From DASPKM01 sp035628135 (GTDB taxonomy: Bacteria > Bacteroidota > Bacteroidia > Chitinophagales > Chitinophagaceae): a DNA stretch of 64,000 nt. The position numbers and the translations under genes are program-made. The notes below the pieces were generated by a model that saw only the letters and a list, made by a program, of their open reading frames with translations, searched no databases and had not been told where the DNA came from. The stretch covers positions 310,001 to 374,000 of the forward strand of contig DASPKM010000006.1 of assembly GCA_035628135.1 (NCBI GenBank), written 5' to 3'. Below are positions 43,099-50,643 of this stretch, piece after piece; position 1 is the stretch's first letter, and each line of letters starts with the position of its first letter.

Positions 43099-44172
43099 TC
43101 AATCATGGTTACCACTGAAGCGGACGTACAGGCCCCCGTTCTTTGTTTTGCAAAACTCGTTGAATGGTATGGTCTCCTGTTTGATGAAACCTTTTTGCGG
43201 CAAGGTCCCGCCAGCCACCATCTCCACTACGGCGGCCACTGAAGCGGCGGTGGTCCAGGAAATAGCCCTCCACTCCCTTCCATGAATAACGATGGGGTGA
43301 TAGGCATTGTAAAATTCTTCCCGCGCCAGCACATTGTCCTTCCAGCCCTCTACTACCGCGTAAACATATACGACGTCTTCGCGCACGGGGGGCTTCGCTT
43401 CTGTAAGCACTTGTTCTACCAATTGTCTTTTTTCTTTCAGGATCAGTTCATACAGCAGGAAGCGCATGAGCTTTGCGTGGCCGGGATAGCGAATGGTCTT
43501 ATAATTGAGGGTATCCACCTTTCCTTGCAGCGTTTCGCACATCGTGCCAAGGCCACCGCTGGTGCTGAATGCCTCGAACTCCTGCCCTTCTATATTGATA
43601 AGCTCTATGCCATCCAGCGAAGGCACCATCTTGCGCACGCCGTTGTGTATTACTTCGGCATCGTTGATATATTCATTAATAACACCTGCGGGCGACCACG
43701 TAAAAGAATATCCCAGCAGGCCGTTCGGGTATCGGGGCAGCGCACCTACACGCAATTCAACATCACGCAATTTGGTAAAGCGGCTACAGAGGTCTGCGCC
43801 CACAATGCCTATGAAGCCCGGCGCAAGCCCGCATTGCGGGGCCATGACCCCTTTGGAGGTCTCCGCCATTTTCATGATAGCATTGGTAGTAGGCACGTCC
43901 TCGGTGAGGTCGAAGTAATGAATACCAGCATTGTACGCAGCCTGTGCCACTGGCAGGTTCATGTTATAGGGAAGGCAGGATACCACCGCATCCATGCCTG
44001 TAAGGGCGCGGGCGACGAATTGCGCATCCAATACATCTCCATGTAACACTTTAAAAGGTACTTCTTCAGCCGGATCAGCCTTGTCAACACCGGTAACGGT
44101 AAAAATATCGTGCAACAATGTTCCCACCAGCGAACCTACTTTCCCAAGACCTATAACAGCTATATTTTTCAT
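43099..44172 (-). CDS. Saccharopine dehydrogenase family protein
   Basis: A 357-residue NAD(P)-dependent enzyme. The Rossmann motif is at the very start (NIAVIGLGKVGSLVGTLLHD), followed by DAVVSCLPYNMNLPVAQAAY and the family segment APQCGLAPGFIGIVGADL; the C-terminal domain includes GYSFTWSPAGVINEY and EAFSTSGGLGTMCETL. The length and the missing long C terminus resemble lysine 6-dehydrogenase or single-function saccharopine reductase. A glutaryl-CoA-dehydrogenase-like gene 1.7 kb away would fit lysine catabolism, but the two are not in one operon. It converges with the hlyD gene (6-base gap). Exact substrate is not determinable. Confidence 0.85.
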   Translation of the reverse strand: MKNIAVIGLGKVGSLVGTLLHDIFTVTGVDKADPAEEVPFKVLHGDVLDAQFVARALTGMDAVVSCLPYNMNLPVAQAAYNAGIHYFDLTEDVPTTNAIMKMAETSKGVMAPQCGLAPGFIGIVGADLCSRFTKLRDVELRVGALPRYPNGLLGYSFTWSPAGVINEYINDAEVIHNGVRKMVPSLDGIELINIEGQEFEAFSTSGGLGTMCETLQGKVDTLNYKTIRYPGHAKLMRFLLYELILKEKRQLVEQVLTEAKPPVREDVVYVYAVVEGWKDNVLAREEFYNAYHPIVIHGREWRAISWTTAASVAAVVEMVAGGTLPQKGFIKQETIPFNEFCKTKNGGLYVRFSGNHD

Positions 44173-44196
44173 GCGCGCGAAGATATAAAATAACGG

Positions 44197-44934
44197 CTAC
44201 TCATCATGCCATTTCAGGAACCAATAATTTTCGTGCAGCACTTTTTCGTATTGCGGCAACTGTATGTGCCCGGCAAATAAAGGACAATTCACCACCGCGG
44301 TGTGGTATTCCCCGTTTTCACCACAGGCATCGATACCCGCAGCTTCCAATTCATCCGCCAGTTCGTGCGTAATGGCGCGGCCGAGAAAATCCTGGCCCAT
44401 CTGCGTATTGCACGACACGATGATGGCCTCGATTCCGCTTTCGATCATTTCATTCACCAATTCGCGCCGGTTGCGCTGCCACAAGGGTAATATTGCCTGC
44501 AACCCGGCTTCTTTGCAAACATTTTCCTCCCAATCCCGGTGCGGCTGCAGGTCGATATCCCCAAATACCATGGACTGCACCCCGTATTGGCTGTGCACGG
44601 TCCGCAAGGCTGTAATGAAATTCTCACGGTAATCATTCCACGAAGTAGGGACCGCTACAATAGGAACGTTCAGGGTAGCTGCCTGTTGCTGCAACACAGA
44701 CAACGGAAGCCCATGCGAACGGGATATCTTCCCATTTTCATTCATCATGTTCACCAGCGCACTCAGTTGATGACCCTGGGCAATGGCCCGCATCAATGCA
44801 TAACAACTGTCTTTACCACCACTCCAGGAGCAGGCGATAAGGGTTGAGGGTTGTGAATGGCGAGTGGTGAGTGGTGAATGGAAAGTTGGGTGTTGAAAGC
44901 TCCGGGATGAGAATTGATGAATTTTAGATTTCAT
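44197..44934 (-). CDS. Diphthine-ammonia ligase family ATP-pyrophosphatase
   Basis: A 245-residue member of the Dph6/MJ0570 ATP-pyrophosphatase family. The PP-loop motif is SWSGGKDSCYALMRA, and further family segments are VFGDIDLQPHRDWEENVCKE and DACGENGEYHTAVVNCPLFA. Bacteria have no diphthamide on EF-2, so the bacterial role is unknown; it is probably an amidation or thiolation enzyme. The only ATG is at 44934, which gives about 35 residues before the PP loop, where relatives usually begin only a few residues ahead. That extension contains repeat-encoded sequence (FHSPLTTRHSQPS) from the short-word repeat at 44857-44978, so it is unlikely to be part of the fold. Confidence 0.85.
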   Translation of the reverse strand: MKSKIHQFSSRSFQHPTFHSPLTTRHSQPSTLIACSWSGGKDSCYALMRAIAQGHQLSALVNMMNENGKISRSHGLPLSVLQQQAATLNVPIVAVPTSWNDYRENFITALRTVHSQYGVQSMVFGDIDLQPHRDWEENVCKEAGLQAILPLWQRNRRELVNEMIESGIEAIIVSCNTQMGQDFLGRAITHELADELEAAGIDACGENGEYHTAVVNCPLFAGHIQLPQYEKVLHENYWFLKWHDE

Positions 44935-44978
44935 AACCAGTTTACATTTAATAACTACGCATCAAACTCACCACTCAG
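44857..44978. repeat. Short-word inverted repeat (GAGTGGTGAGT family)
   Basis: The words GTGAATGG, CGAGTGG, TGAGTGG and TGAATGG follow each other from about 44853. GAGTGGTGAGT at 44862-44872 is a perfect reverse complement of ACTCACCACTC at 44966-44976. The right arm begins 5 bases after the DUF423 stop codon, and the left arm lies inside the reading frame of the ATP-pyrophosphatase gene. Confidence 0.75.
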
Positions 44979-44980
44979 CC

Positions 44981-45367
44981 CTACCTCTTCAAAATTCCTA
45001 TCGCCATCAGCACCCATCCCGCAATAAAAAATAAGCCTCCGAAAGGCGTAATGATGCCGATTCCCGTAAGGCCTACGGTTTGTGTGGCCTTCAATGCAGT
45101 TAACAGGTACAATGAACCGGAAAAAAGTACGATGCCTATGATGAAGCTGTAACCTGCCCAGTGCAGCCACTGGCTTTGCATGCGCTCCAATAATAAACCG
45201 GTGATCAATAAGGCGAATGTGTGGTAGAACTGGTATCGCACGCCGGTTTCAAAACTGGCCACTGTATCCGGCGGAACAATTTTTTTCAATCCATGTGCGG
45301 CAAAAGCGCCCAGGGCCACCGATACGGCTCCCAGCAAGGCGGCTACGATCAAAAATGTTTTAGACAT
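44981..45367 (-). CDS. DUF423 family inner-membrane protein
   Basis: A 128-residue protein with four predicted membrane helices and the DUF423 signature at the start (LGAVSVALGAFAAHGLKKIV). Further family segments are TGVRYQFYHTFALLITGLLL, SGSLYLLTALKA and TPFGGLFFIAGWVLMAIG. It corresponds to E. coli YgdD and its function is unknown. Its start overlaps the shikimate kinase gene by 8 bases, so the two are translationally coupled. Confidence 0.92.
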   Translation of the reverse strand: MSKTFLIVAALLGAVSVALGAFAAHGLKKIVPPDTVASFETGVRYQFYHTFALLITGLLLERMQSQWLHWAGYSFIIGIVLFSGSLYLLTALKATQTVGLTGIGIITPFGGLFFIAGWVLMAIGILKR

Positions 45368-45866
45368 GCATTATGTGTTGTATCAAAGAATCCACGCTGG
45401 CCTCGCTTTCCTCCACTACCAGGTTGGCCTGCTCATAATAAATGCGGCGCTCAGAGAACTTTTTCAGAATAAATTGTTTCAACTGCCCGTCGGAAAGGTT
45501 TTTTAAAAGCGGCCGCACCTCTTTTTCTTTTATCAGCCGCGTGAACAGCACGTCCAGCCGCGTATTCAGCCAAACCGACGTGCCATTATTGTTCATGTAA
45601 TCGATATTGTTGAAGTAACAGGGAGTGCCGCCGCCGCAAGCCATCACGAATGACTCATGGCTTTCTGTAAGAATGTATAATACTTCCTTTTCAATCATCC
45701 GGAAGTACTCCTCCCCTTTCTGCTCGAAAATTTCCACGATCGTCTTCTTTTCTTCTTCCATGATCTGCTTGTCGAGATCGAAGAACGGAAGCGTGAGCTT
45801 TGAGCTGAGCAACCGCCCCCAGTGCGTTTTGCCAGATCCCATGAAACCGATCAGGTAAATTCTCAT
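45360..45866 (-). CDS. aroK: Shikimate kinase
   Basis: A 168-residue kinase that phosphorylates shikimate at the 3-hydroxyl in the chorismate pathway. Walker A is GFMGSGKTHWG at residues 7-17. Shikimate-binding residues are visible in FFDLDKQIMEEE, EYFRMIEKEVL and ACGGGTPCY, and the lid Arg is in KEVRPLLKNL. Length is normal for the family. It is the upstream gene of a two-gene unit with DUF423. Only 53 bases separate it from the acyl-CoA dehydrogenase gene upstream, which is on the same strand, so read-through is possible. Confidence 0.95.
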   Translation of the reverse strand: MRIYLIGFMGSGKTHWGRLLSSKLTLPFFDLDKQIMEEEKKTIVEIFEQKGEEYFRMIEKEVLYILTESHESFVMACGGGTPCYFNNIDYMNNNGTSVWLNTRLDVLFTRLIKEKEVRPLLKNLSDGQLKQFILKKFSERRIYYEQANLVVEESEASVDSLIQHIMHV

Positions 45867-45919
45867 ACTGCGAAAATACGAATCAAATCAGCTGACCAGG
45901 GAAATTAGCAGGTCCAATA

Positions 45920-47101
45920 CTATTTAAATGCATTAAAGCCTGTAACGTCCATGCCGGTGATCAGCAGGTGAATATCGTGCGTTCCTTCGTACGTGATCAC
46001 GCTCTCCATGTTCATCATATGACGCATAATCGAGTATTCGCCGGTAATGCCCATGCCACCAAGCACCTGCCTGGCATCGCGCGCTATATTGGCGGCTATC
46101 TCGCACCCATTGCGCTTGGCCATGGAAACCTGTTGGGGCGTGGCCCTGCCCTCGTTCATCAATACTCCCAGTCTCCAATTGAGTAGCTGCGCCTTGGTGA
46201 TTTCAGTCACCATTTCGGCCAGCTTTTTTTGCTGCAATTGAAAACCACCGATGGGCCGGTCGAACTGCACGCGTTCCTTGCTGTAACGCAACGCAGTATC
46301 ATAACAATCCATCGCAGCCCCCACCGAACCCCAGGCAATGCCATACCTGGCCTTGGTGAGGCAGCTAAGCGGGCCCTTGAGGCCTTTTACATTCAATATA
46401 TTTTCCTTAGGCACTTTTACATGGTCGAACACCAGTTCGCCGGTAGCGGATGCGCGCAGGCTCCATTTGCCGTGCGTGGTGGGCGTGCTGAAGCCCTCCA
46501 TTCCACGCTCCACTATTACCCCGCGGATCTCTCCTTCCTCATCCTTGGCCCATACGACAGCAACCTGGCTATAAGGCGCGTTGCTGATCCACATTTTAGA
46601 ACCATTGAGAATAACATGGTCCCCGGCATCCTTAAAATTGGTGAGCATTCCCGCCGGATTGCTGCCGTGGTCGGGTTCCGTGAGGCCAAAACAACCCAGC
46701 CATTCGCCGCTGGCCAGCTTAGGAAGGAACTTCTTGCGCTGCTCCTCGCTGCCATATGCATAAATGGGGAACATTACCAGGGAACCCTGGACCGATGCGG
46801 TGGAACGCACCCCGCTATCGCCCCTCTCTAATTCCTGCATCATAAGGCCGTAGCTGATGTAGTCCAGTCCTCCCCCGCCGTATTCTGGGGGAATAGTGGG
46901 CCCGAAGCAGCCCAAATCGCCCAATTGCTTCACAATTTGCTGTGGAAACTCAGCCTTTTGGGCATAATCCTCGATAATGGGAGATATTTCCTTTTTTACA
47001 TAATTGCGAACGGTTTCACGGATAAGCTTCTGTTCTTCAGTGAGTAATTCATCTAACTGGAAGTAGTCCGGGCTAACAAAAACGTCGGTGCGGGCAGCCA
47101 T
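45920..47101 (-). CDS. Acyl-CoA dehydrogenase, glutaryl-CoA-dehydrogenase-like
   Basis: A 393-residue flavoenzyme that would oxidise and decarboxylate glutaryl-CoA to crotonyl-CoA. Family segments are LGCFGPTIPPEYGGGGLDYI, GVRSTASVQGSLVMFPIYAY (the glutaryl-CoA-specific Arg region), CFGLTEPDHGSNPAGM, and the catalytic Glu372 in ITYEGTHDIHLLITG, the arrangement characteristic of glutaryl-CoA dehydrogenases. This enzyme is the shared end point of lysine and, in some routes, tryptophan degradation. A saccharopine-dehydrogenase-family gene lies nearby and a kynurenine locus 6 kb away. A -7 element is found 21 bases upstream of the start. Confidence 0.92.
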   Translation of the reverse strand: MAARTDVFVSPDYFQLDELLTEEQKLIRETVRNYVKKEISPIIEDYAQKAEFPQQIVKQLGDLGCFGPTIPPEYGGGGLDYISYGLMMQELERGDSGVRSTASVQGSLVMFPIYAYGSEEQRKKFLPKLASGEWLGCFGLTEPDHGSNPAGMLTNFKDAGDHVILNGSKMWISNAPYSQVAVVWAKDEEGEIRGVIVERGMEGFSTPTTHGKWSLRASATGELVFDHVKVPKENILNVKGLKGPLSCLTKARYGIAWGSVGAAMDCYDTALRYSKERVQFDRPIGGFQLQQKKLAEMVTEITKAQLLNWRLGVLMNEGRATPQQVSMAKRNGCEIAANIARDARQVLGGMGITGEYSIMRHMMNMESVITYEGTHDIHLLITGMDVTGFNAFK

Positions 47102-47121
47102 AAATGTTATTTTGTGCGGCG

Positions 47122-47129
47122 CAAAAGTA
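47122..47129 (-). promoter_or_regulatory. -7 promoter element (TAnnTTTG)
   Basis: On the minus strand the bases are TACTTTTG, 21 bases upstream of the glutaryl-CoA-dehydrogenase-like gene. Confidence 0.45.
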
Positions 47130-47282
47130 CGAAGTTTAGCTCGCAGTTTATGCTGATGATTAAACAGTAAGGCCCATCGGTTCCCGTTTATAGAAAACCA
47201 ATCTTATTTTTTTTTCTACTTTCTTACCTTGACGTGCAACAAACATTCACATCCATTGTACTTACATTCAAAACCCGATCAC

Positions 47283-47840
47283 TTGGAGCTGACTGCAACA
47301 ATTTTCTATGATGATCTGGTAGAGCGGTGCAAACAGGGCGATGCGCGCAGTTATGAAACCCTTTACCAGCAATATGCCAAAGCAATGTTCAACACCAGCC
47401 TGCGCATTGTGAACAATGCCAGTGATGCAGAAGATGTATTGCAGGAGGCCTTCATGGATGCGTTCCGGTACCTGGCGGACTTCAATTATAAGTCCACCTT
47501 CGGAGCCTGGCTTAAACGTATCGTCATCAACAAATCCATCAACGTGCTGCGCAAGCGCAAAGGTGATTTTGTAGATATCGATACCACGCCGGTGGCGGAA
47601 ATGCCGAGCGATGAAGTGCTGGACGAAGAAAATATTCAACTGAAAGTAGCGGAAATAAAGAAAGCCGTTACGAAGTTGCCCAATGGATACCGGACCGTAT
47701 TGACCTTATATCTCTTTGAAGGATATGATCACGAGGAGATCGCAGAGATCATGAAAATTTCAGAATCAACGGTGCGCACACAGTACCACCGCGCAAAACA
47801 TAAGTTGTTACATATTATAAAAGGAGGCGATCATGAGTAA
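47283..47840 (+). CDS. ECF sigma factor, no ATG start
   Basis: A sigma-70 family protein of about 185 residues. Region 2: DARSYETLYQQYAKAMFNTS and NASDAEDVLQEAFMDAFRYL; region 4: KLPNGYRTVLTLYLFEGYDH and AEIMKISESTVRTQYHRAKH. No in-frame ATG occurs before region 2. The TTG at 47283 (reading LELTATIFYDDLVERC) is preferred because relatives start at about this point; a TTG at 47229 would add 18 residues rich in His that look non-coding. The stop overlaps the start of the membrane protein gene by 8 bases. It should be held by that protein and drive the operon for the DUF4097 protein. Confidence 0.88.
   Translation: MELTATIFYDDLVERCKQGDARSYETLYQQYAKAMFNTSLRIVNNASDAEDVLQEAFMDAFRYLADFNYKSTFGAWLKRIVINKSINVLRKRKGDFVDIDTTPVAEMPSDEVLDEENIQLKVAEIKKAVTKLPNGYRTVLTLYLFEGYDHEEIAEIMKISESTVRTQYHRAKHKLLHIIKGGDHE
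47819..47827 (+). promoter_or_regulatory. Strong Shine-Dalgarno sequence before the anti-sigma-like gene
   Basis: AAAAGGAGG lies 5 bases before the ATG at 47833, inside the end of the sigma factor gene. Shine-Dalgarno sites are rare in this phylum and nearly absent in this window, so this one stands out. It can also be explained by the codons for Lys-Gly-Gly at the end of the sigma factor. Confidence 0.5.
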
Positions 47841-48423
47841 CAAGCTGGAAAAGTTCATACATGACAACCGTGAGGAATTCGACAGCGAGGAGCCCAGGCC
47901 GCAATTGTGGAAAAACCTGAGCGCCGAGCTGAAGAGGGGTAAAAAAGACGAAAGGGTATTCCACCTTTCATTCCTCCGCTGGACCGCGGCGGCGGCCATT
48001 ATAGTGATGGTGATAGGTATGTTTTATTACATGAACCGTAAGCAAAGCATTGACACAGTGGCCACGAAAACCGATACTGAACAACCATCGGACGAATTTC
48101 TAAAACAGGTGCCCCCGACCTATGCAAAAGAACTCTATCACTTCACCCAACTGATAGAATTGAAACAAAACGAGCTGAAGCAAATTGAAAAAGAGCAACC
48201 GGAGCTTTACCGTCAATTTGTAAAGGATATTCATAAACTCGACAGCTCTTACCAGGCATTGCGTGCAGCATTGCCCGCGAACCCGGACCCGGAAACATTG
48301 TTGGAAGCCATGATACAGAATCTGCGCCTGCAGGCAGACCTCCTGAATCAGCAACTGACTATTATCAAAGAAATCAAACAATCAAAAAAAGACAGTCATG
48401 AAAAAAATACACGTTCTCTTTAG
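47833..48423 (+). CDS. Anti-sigma-like single-pass membrane protein with coiled coil
   Basis: A 196-residue protein with an N-terminal cytoplasmic part (1-45: NREEFDSEEPRPQLWKNLS), one membrane segment (about 47-67: SFLRWTAAAAIIVMVIGMFY) and a periplasmic helical domain (85-190) with coiled-coil character (LKQNELKQIEKEQPELYRQF, IQNLRLQADLLNQQLTIIKE). Overlapping genes on both sides (8 bases with the sigma gene, 26 bases with the DUF4097 gene) tie it to a three-gene signalling unit. It has no zinc motif. The assignment as an anti-sigma factor is from position and topology, not from a recognised domain. Confidence 0.78.
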   Translation: MSNKLEKFIHDNREEFDSEEPRPQLWKNLSAELKRGKKDERVFHLSFLRWTAAAAIIVMVIGMFYYMNRKQSIDTVATKTDTEQPSDEFLKQVPPTYAKELYHFTQLIELKQNELKQIEKEQPELYRQFVKDIHKLDSSYQALRAALPANPDPETLLEAMIQNLRLQADLLNQQLTIIKEIKQSKKDSHEKNTRSL

Positions 48424-49420
48424 CAATGTTCTGCTGGTTGCCCTGCTCGTAAGCAGCGCCGCCTATTCACAAAAAAAGAAGTATGAGTTTACAAAGGACC
48501 GTAGCATCAGCCAAAGTTATAATGTATCGTCCAGCGACCATCTGAGTCTTCAAAACCAATTCGGCAAAGTGACCATTAAGACATGGTCCCGCAATGAAGT
48601 ACGGGTGGACATCAGGATAGAAGTATCGTCTAACGTGCAGGAGAAGACCGAGGAAATGTTCGAGAGCATCGATGTAAGGCATGGCAAAGACGGTAACACC
48701 GTTTATTTCAAAACCGTAATGGATAAGAACAAGGATGGAGAGAAGAAAGAAAAGAACAATAAGGATGGCAAATCGTACAGCAACACCATCGATATCGATT
48801 ATGAAGTGAGCATGCCCGCCAGTCTTGCGCTTACTGTAAAGCACCAGTTCGGCAACCTGATACTGCCCGACCTGCAAGGCAAGGTAGACATCGACCAGCA
48901 ATTTGGAGACCTGGAAGCAGGCCGGCTGTCTGACCCTGGTAGGGTAACTGTTAAATTCGGTTCTGCCGAGATTGCAGGGGTAGATGGTGGGGACTACAAC
49001 TTCCAGTTCATCAACAACGCGGCTATTATTAAGAATGCCACCGGCGACATAAAAGTGAAGGTGCAGCATTGCAAGAGCAATGGCGTGGTGATCCATGCGG
49101 CCAATACCAATTCTGTAGATGTTGACGCACAGCATTCAGACGTGGCCATCGTGGTGCCGAGGGATATGTCAGCACAGTTTGATGTGGAGACGCATTTCGG
49201 TTCATTCAAAAACAATTCTTCCTTCAGCATAAAAAAAGAGGGCGATGATGATGATGACGACAGGCGTGGCCCCCGGTTCAACCATAACTACAAGGGTTCA
49301 TCCGGCGGAGGCAGGACCAAAATAAAGCTCGATGGTAATTTCACCGATTTTACCATTGGCCATGAAGCGCCGCCCGCAAAGGTCAAGAAGGAAAAAGACA
49401 AGACTGTTCGCAGTGTATAA
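48398..49420 (+). CDS. DUF4097-type beta-solenoid exported protein
   Basis: A 340-residue exported protein with a signal peptide (MKKIHVLFSNVLLVALLVSS). The middle contains regular beta strands of the DUF4097/putative-adhesin type: HLSLQNQFGKVTIKTWSRNE, VDIDQQFGDLEAGRLSDPGR, VKFGSAEIAGVDGGDYNFQF and TKIKLDGNFTDFTIGHEA. A charged low-complexity stretch (KEGDDDDDDRRGPR) and a Gly-rich linker precede the last strands. It overlaps the preceding gene by 26 bases. In Bacteroidota this gene commonly follows a sigma/anti-sigma pair and may be the regulated output or the sensed surface structure (inference). Confidence 0.85.
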   Translation: MKKIHVLFSNVLLVALLVSSAAYSQKKKYEFTKDRSISQSYNVSSSDHLSLQNQFGKVTIKTWSRNEVRVDIRIEVSSNVQEKTEEMFESIDVRHGKDGNTVYFKTVMDKNKDGEKKEKNNKDGKSYSNTIDIDYEVSMPASLALTVKHQFGNLILPDLQGKVDIDQQFGDLEAGRLSDPGRVTVKFGSAEIAGVDGGDYNFQFINNAAIIKNATGDIKVKVQHCKSNGVVIHAANTNSVDVDAQHSDVAIVVPRDMSAQFDVETHFGSFKNNSSFSIKKEGDDDDDDRRGPRFNHNYKGSSGGGRTKIKLDGNFTDFTIGHEAPPAKVKKEKDKTVRSV

Positions 49421-49462
49421 TGAATGATGTAAACTCGCAGTCAGCTGAGTCAAGACTCACTC

Positions 49463-49503
49463 AACGGGACACTTCGCAAGAAGATCGTCCCGTTTGATTT
49501 TTA
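49463..49503 (+). terminator. Hairpin terminator after the DUF4097 gene
   Basis: AACGGGAC (49463-49470) pairs perfectly with GTCCCGTT (49487-49494), followed by TGATTTTTA. Confidence 0.75.
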
Positions 49504-49535
49504 TGATTACCTATAACTCGTAACTGATTTAAGCT

Positions 49536-49566
49536 GGTTCGTCGTGTTTTTTTTGCCGGTTCGTCG
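49536..49566. repeat. Relic of the 11-nt repeat family
   Basis: GGTTCGTCG occurs at 49536-49544 and 49558-49566, exactly 22 bases (two 11-base periods) apart. The reverse complement of the core (GACGAACC) is a word of the tandem array at 6874-6939. Confidence 0.45.
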
Positions 49567-49618
49567 GCCGTTAATGGCAAATACCACCGGCAAGCCTTAC
49601 TTTTCCAAAAAATACAAC

Positions 49619-50056
49619 ATGCTTTACCGTATCGTTTGCAGCTTGCTGATTCTCCTGCTGGCAATAGCCTGTGGCAATAACGACGGCGCTTATACCGCAA
49701 CCGCTAAAAGCGACAGCACTACTAGCCCTAAGGATACCATGCAATACGGAGAAATGAAAACATACTGGCTGGTTTTCCTGCTGAAAGGCAATAACCGCAC
49801 ACACGACAGCGCAACCGCCGCAAGGATACAGCAAGCGCACCTTGCCAATATCGACAGGCTGGCAAAAGAGGGAAAGATCATCATGGCAGGACCGATGGGT
49901 TATAACAAAGACCTGCGAGGAATATTCATTATGGATTGCAAGGACTCTGCGGAAGCAGCAAGCTATATCAGTACAGACAGTGCTATCATTACCGGGCGTC
50001 TCCGCTTTGAAATTCATCCGTGGTGGACGGCGAAAGGAAAGTATGAATTTAAATAG
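49619..50056 (+). CDS. YCII-related lipoprotein
   Basis: A 145-residue protein from the ATG at 49619, where a lipoprotein signal begins (MLYRIVCSLLILLLAIAC); the frame is open back to 49544 but that part is not signal-like. After a Ser/Thr-rich linker the YCII domain covers residues about 45-140: YWLVFLLKGNNRTHDSAT, QQAHLANIDRLAKEGKIIMA with the conserved His, GPMGYNKDLRGIFIMDC and LRFEIHPWW. YCII domains usually occur in cytoplasmic proteins; here it is predicted to sit on the periplasmic side of a membrane. Function is unknown. It converges with the CAP gene with a 5-base gap. Confidence 0.85.
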   Translation: MLYRIVCSLLILLLAIACGNNDGAYTATAKSDSTTSPKDTMQYGEMKTYWLVFLLKGNNRTHDSATAARIQQAHLANIDRLAKEGKIIMAGPMGYNKDLRGIFIMDCKDSAEAASYISTDSAIITGRLRFEIHPWWTAKGKYEFK

Positions 50057-50061
50057 GATGT

Positions 50062-50565
50062 CTACTTCGCTCCAAAATCCTGGGTCCAATACGATCCCGA
50101 GCGGCCAACGCCCATTTCCTTATACAACGGGCTCATAATGGTTTTGCAATGGCTGGGGCTTCTCAGCCATCCATCCACTACGCCTGCTTCATCCGTATTA
50201 TGCAGGGCTATGTTTTCGCCATAGGCCTTCCAGGTATAGCCCGCCGCCCTTATGCGGTCGCCCGGCGAGGCCCCATTGCGGGAATTGTGATTGAAAAAAC
50301 GCTTCGCGTGCATTTCCTTGCTGTGATTGTATGCGGCCTGAGCGAGTTGGTTGTTCCAGGTAACCGGCGGTACGGGCGGCATTTTGACGCCACCGCAATT
50401 GCAACCTTTCTGCCGCACGTTATTCACGGCTTCCAGTATGGCGGTGCTGTTAACGTTAAAGGAATTGACGATCTCGGCGGGCTCATCAGTGGCGGCCGCC
50501 ATTCCCTTGGTGCACGACCAGGCTATACCGCCCAATATCAAAGTACTTAGAACAAACCGTAACAT
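50062..50565 (-). CDS. CAP/SCP domain lipoprotein
   Basis: A 167-residue lipoprotein (signal ending in IAWSC) with a CAP domain. Family segments are the first helix AILEAVNNVRQKGCNC, HNSRNGASPGDRIRAAGYTW, AYGENIALHN, and VDGWLRSPSHCKTIMSPLYK followed by EMGVGRSGSYWTQDFG. Residues that form the CAP cleft (His of HSKEMHAKRFFNH, Glu of GENIA, His of SPSHC) are present. Extra cysteines (KGCNCGG, SHCKT) are unusual and may form disulfides. Bacterial CAP proteins are of unknown activity, possibly ligand binding or proteolysis. Confidence 0.88.
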   Translation of the reverse strand: MLRFVLSTLILGGIAWSCTKGMAAATDEPAEIVNSFNVNSTAILEAVNNVRQKGCNCGGVKMPPVPPVTWNNQLAQAAYNHSKEMHAKRFFNHNSRNGASPGDRIRAAGYTWKAYGENIALHNTDEAGVVDGWLRSPSHCKTIMSPLYKEMGVGRSGSYWTQDFGAK

Positions 50566-50643
50566 TTTCCCGGTGATTTTTGCTGTTGAAACGACAAAAA
50601 TTGCACCACGGGGATGTAGGATTCGTTAAAGTCTTCAGCAATC

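Noticed and set aside
43282..44046. 254-codon plus-strand frame opposite the saccharopine-dehydrogenase-family gene
   Set aside because: The minus-strand gene has a clear Rossmann motif and complete fold; the opposite frame is a composition artefact.
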